From Sphingopyxis sp. (GTDB lineage: Bacteria > Pseudomonadota > Alphaproteobacteria > Sphingomonadales > Sphingomonadaceae): a DNA stretch of 7,766 nt. Shown in pieces: positions 1 through 5,435 of the stretch. The first letter of the stretch is position 1, and the number at the start of each line of letters is the position of its first letter. Position numbers and translations under genes: made by a program. The stretch is from the NCBI GenBank assembly GCA_013911715.1, contig JACEST010000094.1, positions 1 through 7,766 on the forward strand. The letters are read 5' to 3'. The notes beneath the pieces are model-generated. The model ran no database searches. It had not been told where the DNA came from and was given only the letters and a program-made list of their open reading frames with translations.

Positions 1-933
1 AACCAGGTGCGGGCGACGCTGAAACGCGTCGCCAACACCGGCAGCCGCGTGCTGATTACCGGTGCGCCAGGGACGGGTAAAGAGGTTGCCGCGCGCGTGC
101 TGCACCAATGGAGCAACCGTTCCAACGGCTCATTCCGCGTCATTTCGTCGGCGCGAATGGACCCGGAAACGGTCGAACAGGAATTGTTCGGTACCGAAAT
201 GCCCGATGGCAGCATTCGTCCCGGATTGCTCGAACAAGCCCATGGCGGTACACTTTTCCTCGACGAAGTGGGCGATATGCCGCTGACAACACAGGGCAAG
301 ATTCTTCGTGTGCTGACCGACCAGAGCTTCATGCGGGTGGGCGGATCGACCCAAATTCGCGTCGATGTGCGGATTGTATCGGGCAGCGCGCGCAATTTGT
401 TGAGCGCCATTGCCGAGCAATCATTCCGCGAGGATCTTTACTACCGGCTCAATGTCGTGCCAGTGCATATTCCGCCGCTGCGCGAACGCCGCGATGATAT
501 TGCGCCGCTGTGCGAGCATTTCATCATGCGTTATGCCGCTGAACGCCGCGTGCCGCCGCCCAGCATCGCCGTTGAAACGCTTGCGGCACTGCAGGCGCAT
601 GAATGGCCAGGAAATGTCCGTGAACTGCGTAATGTGATCGAACGAGTCATGATCCTGGCCCCCGGCGAGAGGCTGCAGCGTATCGAACTGGACCTGTTGC
701 CGAACGAAATTCTCCGCTCGGGCAGCGAGAGCCTGCCCAGCGCCGACGCCATCATGTCGACGCCGTTGAAAGAGGCCCGCGAGAATTTCGAGCGCGAATA
801 TCTGCGTATCCAGATCCGCCGGTTTTCAGGCAATGTGTCGCGCACCGCCTCTTTTGTCGGGATGGAGCGATCGGCGCTGCATCGCAAACTTAAGCTGCTG
901 GGGCTCACCGACTTGCGCGACGACGAGACCTGA
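1..933 (+). CDS. ntrX: Response regulator NtrX, C-terminal part (AAA+ and Fis-type HTH domains); 5' end outside window
   Basis: The reading frame is open from base 1, so the receiver domain and true start lie upstream. What is visible is the AAA+ domain of an NtrC-family regulator. Walker A (GAPGTGKE) is at nt 61-84, ELFG at nt 184-195, Walker B (TLFLDE) at nt 250-267, the arginine-finger region (FREDLYYRLN) near nt 424-453, and sensor II (WPGNVREL) at nt 604-627. A Fis-type helix-turn-helix lies near nt 823-906. The sigma54-contacting GAFTGA loop is absent: ELFG is followed by TEMPDGSIRPGLL, then the EQA stretch, about four residues shorter than in NtrC. That pattern and the following hfq and hflX fit NtrX of the NtrY/NtrX two-component system, which in alphaproteobacteria controls nitrogen, redox and envelope genes. 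NtrC is the alternative, but the missing GAFTGA argues against it. Confidence 0.9.
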   Translation, partial: NQVRATLKRVANTGSRVLITGAPGTGKEVAARVLHQWSNRSNGSFRVISSARMDPETVEQELFGTEMPDGSIRPGLLEQAHGGTLFLDEVGDMPLTTQGKILRVLTDQSFMRVGGSTQIRVDVRIVSGSARNLLSAIAEQSFREDLYYRLNVVPVHIPPLRERRDDIAPLCEHFIMRYAAERRVPPPSIAVETLAALQAHEWPGNVRELRNVIERVMILAPGERLQRIELDLLPNEILRSGSESLPSADAIMSTPLKEARENFEREYLRIQIRRFSGNVSRTASFVGMERSALHRKLKLLGLTDLRDDET

Positions 934-1055
934 CGCTCCATCAAGCTGTAACAAAACTAGGCTGGACGCGGTCGGCAGCTTTGCTACCAATGAACCACCG
1001 CATTTGATGCGGCCCAGAAAAATGCAGGAAAGCCTGCCAAAAACAGGAAGCGCCC
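934..1055 (+). promoter_or_regulatory. ntrX-hfq intergenic region: candidate hfq leader with two small hairpins
   Basis: This 122-bp gap has no ORF of its own. A perfect 6-bp inverted repeat, CCGCAT-TTG-ATGCGG, is at 998-1012. It lacks a T-run, so it is not a convincing terminator. Closer to hfq, GCAGG (1024-1028) pairs with CCTGC (1033-1037) around an AAAG loop. The same CCTG (1033-1036) can instead pair with CAGG (1044-1047), which overlaps the hfq Shine-Dalgarno AGGAAG (1045-1050), 5 nt before the ATG. I found no convincing sigma70, sigma32 or sigma54 promoter by eye. Function is inferred only from position and pairing. Confidence 0.35.
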
Positions 1056-1547
1056 ATGCCGGAAAAAACCCAAAATCTCCAGGATCTGTTCCTCAACAGC
1101 CTTCGCCGCAGCAAAACGCCGGTGACGATGTTTCTGGTCAAGGGCGTCAAGCTGCAGGGCATTGTCACCTGGTTCGACAATTTTTCGCTGCTGCTGCGCC
1201 GCGATGGTCAGTCGCAACTGGTTTACAAACACGCCATTTCGACCATCATGCCCGGGCACGGCTTTGACGTCGATCAGTTGCGCACCCTAATTCCGCCAAC
1301 GCCAGCCAAGAGCAAGACATTGCAGGAGATATTCCTCGGCGCCGTGCATCGGTCAGGCGAGTCGGCGACGATGTTTCTGGTGAATGGCGTGATGCTTCAG
1401 GGCGATATTGCGGCGTTCGACCTGTTCTGCGTGCTGCTTGAGCGCGACCGGCAGGTCCAGCTCGTTTACAAGCACGCCATTTCGACCGTCCAGCCGAACG
1501 GCCCGATCAACCTGAGCGAAGAAGAAACCGGGGAAGGCGAGGGCTGA
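1056..1547 (+). CDS. hfq: Tandem-domain RNA chaperone Hfq
   Basis: Hfq is a ring-forming Sm-like RNA chaperone that pairs small RNAs with mRNAs. This protein is 163 residues instead of the usual 75-100 because it holds two Sm domains, residues 8-66 and 89-147, joined by a proline-containing linker (67-88). By hand count 35 of 59 aligned residues are identical. Domain 1 is classical: LQD near the N-terminus, the RRSK rim patch (17-20), GVKLQG (30-35), FDNF (40-43) and YKHAIST (57-63). Domain 2 keeps GVMLQG (111-116), FDLF (121-124) and YKHAIST (138-144), but changes several RNA-contact positions. The tail (154-163) is acidic, SEEETGEGEG. Start ATG is supported by AGGAAG 5 nt upstream. Three such chains could form a six-domain ring; this is inference. 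Position after ntrX and before hflX is the usual alphaproteobacterial setting. Confidence 0.96.
   Translation: MPEKTQNLQDLFLNSLRRSKTPVTMFLVKGVKLQGIVTWFDNFSLLLRRDGQSQLVYKHAISTIMPGHGFDVDQLRTLIPPTPAKSKTLQEIFLGAVHRSGESATMFLVNGVMLQGDIAAFDLFCVLLERDRQVQLVYKHAISTVQPNGPINLSEEETGEGEG
1077..1496 (+). repeat. Intragenic tandem duplication of the Hfq Sm domain (period 243 bp)
   Basis: The two Sm-domain coding units (about 1077-1253 and 1320-1496) align without gaps at an offset of 243 bp, or 81 codons. Two stretches remain nearly unchanged at the DNA level: ACGATGTTTCTGGT at 1125 and 1368, and ACGCCATTTCGACC at 1231 and 1474. Elsewhere the copies differ at both synonymous and non-synonymous sites, so the duplication is old and both halves are evolving separately. 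Confidence 0.9.
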
Positions 1548-1582
1548 CCGAGCCAACCCCATCCAACAGCGGCGCAGCGACG

Positions 1583-2884
1583 TTGCTGATCGTGCCCGAA
1601 TGGCGCGGGCAGGGGGTTCGCCGCGACCTCGACGCGCGGGCCGAAGAGGCGGCGGGATTGGCACGCGCAATCGCGCTCGACATCCGCCACGTCCATCAAC
1701 TGCGCCTGCGCCAGACGCGCGCGGCGACGCTGATCGGTTCGGGCCAGATCGAGGCGCTGTTGCCGCTGGTCGCGCAGCACCATATCGAACTGATCGTTGT
1801 GGATGCCGCGCTAACCGCGATCCAGCAGCGCAATCTGGAAACCACATTGGGCACAAAGGTGATCGACCGGACTGGTCTCATCCTCGAAATCTTCGGCGAA
1901 CGTGCCGCCACTGCCGAGGGGCGGTTGCAGGTGGAGCTTGCGCATCTCGACTATCAGGCCGGACGGCTGGTGCGCAGTTGGACCCATCTCGAACGCCAGC
2001 GCGGCGGTTTTGGCTTTCTGGGCGGGCCCGGCGAAACGCAGATCGAGGCTGACCGGCGCATGATCCGCGACCGCATGGCGCGCATCCGGAAACAGTTGGA
2101 CGAAGCGCGCCGCACCCGCGGGCTGCAACGTGGGCGCAGGCAAAAGGCACCCTGGCCGGTCATCGCGCTGGTGGGTTATACCAACGCCGGTAAATCAACG
2201 CTTTTCAATCGATTAACGCACAGTGACGTCATGGCGGCGGACATGTTGTTTGCGACGCTCGATCCCACGATGCGCGAGATCAAGCTGCCCGAAATCGACA
2301 AGGCGATCCTGTCGGACACGGTGGGTTTTGTGTCGGATCTGCCCACGCAGCTCGTCGCCGCCTTTCGCGCAACGCTTGAGGAGGTGACCACCGCCGACCT
2401 GATCGTGCATGTCCGCGACATGTCGCACCCCGACAGCGAGGCGCAATATGAGGATGTCCGCGCGATCCTGGCCGATTTGGGGGTCGGCGGGCAGGGGGGC
2501 GATACTGAAAGCGAAGCGGTGGCGCCCATCGCTCAGATCGAGGCATGGAACAAGATTGACCGGTGCGATGCCGATCTGCGCGCGCTGCTCGCCCAGCGCG
2601 CGCGGGGCCGCGACGATGTAATCATGCTGTCGGCGCTGACGGGCGAGGGTGTCGACGCGGGATTGCGCGTGATCAGCGCGCGGCTGACGCGCGATCATCA
2701 GGGGCGGAGGCTGGTGCTGGCGGCACATCAGGGCGACGCGCTGGCATGGCTGCACGCGCATGGTCAGGTGGTTGCCCAGCGCAGCAAAGCTGACGCCACC
2801 GAAACAGTCGAGGCGCGGCTGGCACCCCGCGATTGGGCGCGCTTCGCGCAGCTATGGCCCGGTCTTAACCCCCAGCCGCTTTGA
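1583..2884 (+). CDS. hflX: GTPase HflX
   Basis: HflX is a TRAFAC-class GTPase that binds the 50S subunit and splits stalled or heat-damaged ribosomes. The 433-residue protein has the N-terminal HflX domain with GSGQIEAL (52-59), the glycine-rich signature GGPGETQIE (147-155), then the G domain: G1 GYTNAGKST (198-206), G3 DTVGF (245-249) and G4 NKID (323-326). The length matches the family. The start is uncertain. TTG at 1583 is used here, but it has no clear Shine-Dalgarno. The same frame stays open upstream, and CTG at 1544, overlapping the hfq stop as CTGA and preceded by GAAGG (1534-1537 region), would add 13 residues (LTEPTPSNSGAAT). No ATG or GTG is available between. It follows hfq by 35 nt and is probably cotranscribed with it. 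Its 3' end overlaps mazG tail to tail. Confidence 0.95.
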   Translation: MLIVPEWRGQGVRRDLDARAEEAAGLARAIALDIRHVHQLRLRQTRAATLIGSGQIEALLPLVAQHHIELIVVDAALTAIQQRNLETTLGTKVIDRTGLILEIFGERAATAEGRLQVELAHLDYQAGRLVRSWTHLERQRGGFGFLGGPGETQIEADRRMIRDRMARIRKQLDEARRTRGLQRGRRQKAPWPVIALVGYTNAGKSTLFNRLTHSDVMAADMLFATLDPTMREIKLPEIDKAILSDTVGFVSDLPTQLVAAFRATLEEVTTADLIVHVRDMSHPDSEAQYEDVRAILADLGVGGQGGDTESEAVAPIAQIEAWNKIDRCDADLRALLAQRARGRDDVIMLSALTGEGVDAGLRVISARLTRDHQGRRLVLAAHQGDALAWLHAHGQVVAQRSKADATETVEARLAPRDWARFAQLWPGLNPQPL

Positions 2885-3659
2885 CGCTTTGCCACAGCGC
2901 TTCCTGCTCATCGAGCGACTGGCCCGCGATACTACCACCGGCGAGCGCCTCCATCGCTGCGAAGCGCGCCTCAAACTTGCGGTTGGCGGCGGCCAGTGCG
3001 GCTTCAGGGTCGATGTCTAGCTTTCGGGCCAGATTGGCGACAGCGAACAACAGATCGCCCATCTCCTCGTTCCGTGCGGTGTCATCGGCCGCCGCCGCAA
3101 GCTCGGCCAGTTCTTCGGCGATCTTGGCACGCGGTCCGGCAGGGTCAGGCCAGTCGAAACCGACCCGGGCGGCCCGCGCCTGCAGCTTTTCGGCGCGCTT
3201 GAGCGCGGGTAACGCCAGCGCGACGCCTGCTAGCGCGCCTTTTGCTGCCGCGTTGGGTGTTTGGGCGCGTTCGGCAGCCTTAATTTCTTCCCACGCTGCG
3301 CGCTGCGGCAGTTTGTGGCCATCACCAAAGATATGCGGGTGGCGCCGGATCATCTTGGCTGAGATGGTGTCGGCAACCGCATCAAAGTCGAACAATTTAT
3401 TGTCGGCGGCGATTTGGGCGTGGAAGACAACTTGCAAGAGCAAGTCACCCAGCTCGTCGCGGATATGGTCGGCGTCGCCGCCCGTGATGGCATCGGCCAG
3501 TTCATAGGCTTCTTCAATGGTATAGGGCGCGATGGTTACGAAATCTTGCGCCAGGTCCCATTCGCAACCGCCGTTGGGATTGCGAAGCTGCGCCATCACC
3601 GCGAGCAGCCGGTCGATGGGCCGCAGGGCAGGGTCGTTATAACGTGCGGCTGGACTCAT
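2865..3659 (-). CDS. mazG: Nucleoside triphosphate pyrophosphohydrolase MazG
   Basis: MazG hydrolyses (d)NTPs to NMP and pyrophosphate in a Mg-dependent reaction. It is thought to clean the nucleotide pool and lower stringent-response nucleotides. The 264-residue product matches the E. coli length (263) and has the two tandem all-alpha MazG domains. Domain 1 has EEAYE (49-53) with DELGD (68-72), the typical ExxE and ExxD metal ligands. RRHPHIFG (105-112) and VGFDW (167-170 region) are family signatures. Domain 2 has EELAE (182-186) with EEMGD (198-202). Start ATG (3659-3657) is preceded by a weak GGA about 7 nt upstream within an AT-rich palindromic leader. It is the last gene of the minus-strand cluster, and its final codons overlap the last codons of hflX by 20 bp. 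Confidence 0.95.
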   Translation of the reverse strand: MSPAARYNDPALRPIDRLLAVMAQLRNPNGGCEWDLAQDFVTIAPYTIEEAYELADAITGGDADHIRDELGDLLLQVVFHAQIAADNKLFDFDAVADTISAKMIRRHPHIFGDGHKLPQRAAWEEIKAAERAQTPNAAAKGALAGVALALPALKRAEKLQARAARVGFDWPDPAGPRAKIAEELAELAAAADDTARNEEMGDLLFAVANLARKLDIDPEAALAAANRKFEARFAAMEALAGGSIAGQSLDEQEALWQSVKAAGG

Positions 3660-3660
3660 C

Positions 3661-3685
3661 TTATTATCCGATAATATATATTATG
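3661..3685. repeat. AT-rich leader of mazG with two overlapping perfect palindromes
   Basis: Directly upstream of mazG lies an almost pure A/T stretch in an otherwise GC-rich window. TATTATC-C-GATAATA (3662-3676) is a perfect palindrome with 7-bp arms around one base. ATAATATATATTAT (3671-3684) is a perfect 14-bp palindrome that overlaps it. They cover the mazG ribosome-binding region. This is a plausible operator and/or promoter -10 region, but I cannot match it to a known regulator. Confidence 0.5.
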
Positions 3686-3706
3686 TAAAATAAATCGATA
3701 CACTCG

Positions 3707-3883
3707 TCACCGGGTCATCTGCCAGGCCGACACCAGCAGGATCACCACGCCAAATATGACCACCCATGCCAATACCATTTTGAGCGCAGTCCCGGCAGGA
3801 ATACGGTGCGCAGCGACCGCGCTGATCACGAGCGTGAACGCGCCGATAAACCAGATGACCTGAACCCATTGATCGCCGTTCAT
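3707..3883 (-). CDS. Small two-helix membrane protein, function unknown
   Basis: The product has 58 residues. The ATG at 3883-3881 overlaps the stop of the upstream hydrolase as ATGA and has GGAG 8 nt upstream, so translation is probably coupled. A GTG two codons earlier (3889) is possible but less likely. Two hydrophobic segments are visible, about residues 6-24 and 34-54. They are joined by a short loop with R27 and K35 (HRIPAGTALK), which suggests the loop is cytoplasmic and both ends are periplasmic. There is no soluble domain. From memory, the helix-loop-helix resembles the membrane anchor in front of the retropepsin-like domain of TIGR02281-type proteins in sphingomonads. If so, this could be a shortened or anchor-only form. 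A longer ORF in another frame of the same region lacks such features. Confidence 0.72.
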   Translation of the reverse strand: MNGDQWVQVIWFIGAFTLVISAVAAHRIPAGTALKMVLAWVVIFGVVILLVSAWQMTR

Positions 3884-4647
3884 ACCCACAGCTCCAGTCC
3901 ATCAAACCCAGGCTCCACGCCATCGGGCAATTCGCCCTGCAGATCATCATAATCCATCGTATTGTCCATATGGACTAAAACCCCGCGATCGACCCCGCAG
4001 CGTTCGAGCGCCGCCAGTGTCATTGCAAGATGCGGATGCGTGGGATGCGGATGGCGGCGAAGCGCATCGATGACGAACAGGTCCACACCGGCAAAAAAGT
4101 CCACCATTCCACCCGTAAATTCTGAAAAATCAGTTGCATAGCCAACGCTCTTGCCGCCAATTTCAAAGCGCAGCCCGCTCGCCTGAACCGGACCATGCGG
4201 CATTTCGATGGCCGAAACGGTCAGGCTGCCCATTCGCTGCCGATCCTGTAGCGGCTGGGCCTCGATCAACGGGGGGTAACCAAAATTGCCGTCAAAGGCA
4301 TAAGTGAAGCGGCGATGGAGGCGATCAAGCACCGGCTGGCGCGCATAAGCAAGCACGGGAGCGCCCTTAATGTTTGACAACTGCCGCAAATCATCGAGGC
4401 CGTGGCAGTGATCGGCGTGGTCATGGGTCCAGATGACGGCGTCGATTCCAGAGATTTGGGCGTCGAGCAGTTGCTGCCGCATGTCAGGGCTGGTATCAAC
4501 CAATATCCTGTAATCATTGTAGGAAATCAGGATGGACGCGCGAGTTCGGGCGTTGCGGGGGTTGGCGGGATCGCATTGGCCCCAGTCATTGCCAATCCGC
4601 GGCACTCCTGACGAGGTTCCGCAGCCCAAAATACGTATTTTCAGCAT
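3880..4647 (-). CDS. Metallo-beta-lactamase-fold hydrolase, PhnP-like
   Basis: This 255-residue cytoplasmic protein starts with the PhnP-type signature GCGTSSGVPRIG (8-19). It continues with DTSPDMRQQLL (51-61) and the metal-binding HxHxDH motif as THDHADH (74-80; H75, H77, D79, H80). H151, D173 in YATDFSE (170-176) and H226 in HMDNTMDYD look like the remaining metal and substrate residues. The best-known relative, PhnP, is a 5-phosphoribosyl 1,2-cyclic phosphate phosphodiesterase of phosphonate breakdown. No other phn gene is present here, so the substrate is open; a cyclic phosphodiester or nucleotide-derived compound is a guess. The ATG lies inside the last codons of tatD (7-nt overlap, ATGCTGA), and the stop overlaps the start of the small membrane protein gene. 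Confidence 0.88.
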   Translation of the reverse strand: MLKIRILGCGTSSGVPRIGNDWGQCDPANPRNARTRASILISYNDYRILVDTSPDMRQQLLDAQISGIDAVIWTHDHADHCHGLDDLRQLSNIKGAPVLAYARQPVLDRLHRRFTYAFDGNFGYPPLIEAQPLQDRQRMGSLTVSAIEMPHGPVQASGLRFEIGGKSVGYATDFSEFTGGMVDFFAGVDLFVIDALRRHPHPTHPHLAMTLAALERCGVDRGVLVHMDNTMDYDDLQGELPDGVEPGFDGLELWV

Positions 4648-5435
4648 GTTAAAGCAGGCGGCGGCAGAGCCTTAGTGAACAGGCGATAGAAGTTGGCCGT
4701 GGTCGTCGCGGCGAAGTCATCGGCATTTTCATCGCGCAAAGTAGCAACGAACCGAAGCGTATCGGCAACGAATGATGGTTCCCCCGGTTTCCCACGATGC
4801 GGCACGGGCGAGAGGAAGGGCGCGTCGGTTTCCACAAGCACGCGATTTGCTGGCAACCAGCGCGCGACCGCCTGCAAGTCATGGGCGTTTTTGAACGTAA
4901 CGATCCCGGAAAGCGAGATAAACATCCCCAAATCGAGCGCAATTCGGGCGAAGTCGGCGCTGGCGGTGAAGCAATGGATGACGCCGGTGAACGCCCCCTG
5001 CTCCATCTCGTTGCGCAATATGTCGGCAGTGTCGGCTTCGGCATCGCGGGTGTGGACGATCAGCGGCAGTCCGGTCTCGCGTGCTGCCGCGATATGTTCG
5101 CGAAAACTAGCGCGCTGCTGCGCCCGGTCGCTGTGGTCGTAATAATAATCGAGCCCGCTTTCGCCGATGCCGATGACGCGCGGGTGCGCGGCGCGGGCGA
5201 TCAGCCGCGCGGCATCGACGCCGACATGGCCGTCGGCCTCGTGCGGGTGGATCCCGACCGAGGCCCAAACGTCGGGTTCGCGCGTCGCCACGGCCAAAAT
5301 ATCGTCCCATTCGCTCTCGCGCGTCGCGATATTAAGCATCGCCCCGACCCCGGCCGCGCGCGCGCGGGCGAGCGCCTCGTCCTGCTGCTCGACCAGGCCC
5401 TTGTAATTGAGGTGGCAGTGCGAATCGACGATCAT
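4641..5435 (-). CDS. tatD: TatD-family metal-dependent deoxyribonuclease
   Basis: TatD proteins are two-metal TIM-barrel nucleases with DNase or 3'-5' exonuclease activity, linked to DNA repair and turnover. The 264-residue product has the expected ligands: DSHCHL (4-9; H6, H8), GIGESGLDYYYD (89-100; E92), IVHTRDA (126-132; H128), IHCFTAS (153-159; H154) and ETDAPF (202-207; D204). The frame is open about 107 codons further upstream, but that part is the antisense-like shadow of metG. The ATG at 5435-5433 overlaps the metG stop as ATGA, has GGAAG about 10 nt upstream, and puts the H-x-H motif at the family's usual N-terminal position. The metG-tatD-MBL order is common in alphaproteobacteria. 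Confidence 0.95.
   Translation of the reverse strand: MIVDSHCHLNYKGLVEQQDEALARARAAGVGAMLNIATRESEWDDILAVATREPDVWASVGIHPHEADGHVGVDAARLIARAAHPRVIGIGESGLDYYYDHSDRAQQRASFREHIAAARETGLPLIVHTRDAEADTADILRNEMEQGAFTGVIHCFTASADFARIALDLGMFISLSGIVTFKNAHDLQAVARWLPANRVLVETDAPFLSPVPHRGKPGEPSFVADTLRFVATLRDENADDFAATTTANFYRLFTKALPPPALTC

Noticed and set aside
960..990. Sigma54 (-24/-12) promoter for hfq
   Set aside because: Several GG and GC dinucleotides occur, but none I checked has the required 10-nt spacing.
998..1012. CCGCAT-TTG-ATGCGG as an intrinsic terminator of ntrX
   Set aside because: The stem is only 6 bp, the loop is 3 nt, and it is followed by CCCAGAAAAA, not a T-run on the plus strand.
1353..1856. 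167-codon minus-strand frame across the hfq-hflX junction
   Set aside because: It is Arg/Pro/Ala-rich shadow coding opposite two conserved genes.
2881..3507. 208-codon plus-strand open frame opposite mazG
   Set aside because: The product is a serine/alanine-rich translation typical of the antisense frame of a GC-rich gene, with no motifs. mazG on the other strand has full family signatures.
3681..3950. 89-codon minus-strand frame overlapping the small membrane protein
   Set aside because: It has a mixed Cys/Arg composition, no hydrophobic segments and no coupling signal. The 58-residue frame has a Shine-Dalgarno, an ATGA overlap and two clear helices.
3880..4647. Assigning the hydrolase to phosphonate degradation as PhnP
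   Set aside because: The fold and N-terminal signature fit, but no other phn gene is nearby and the operon is housekeeping, so only PhnP-like is supported.
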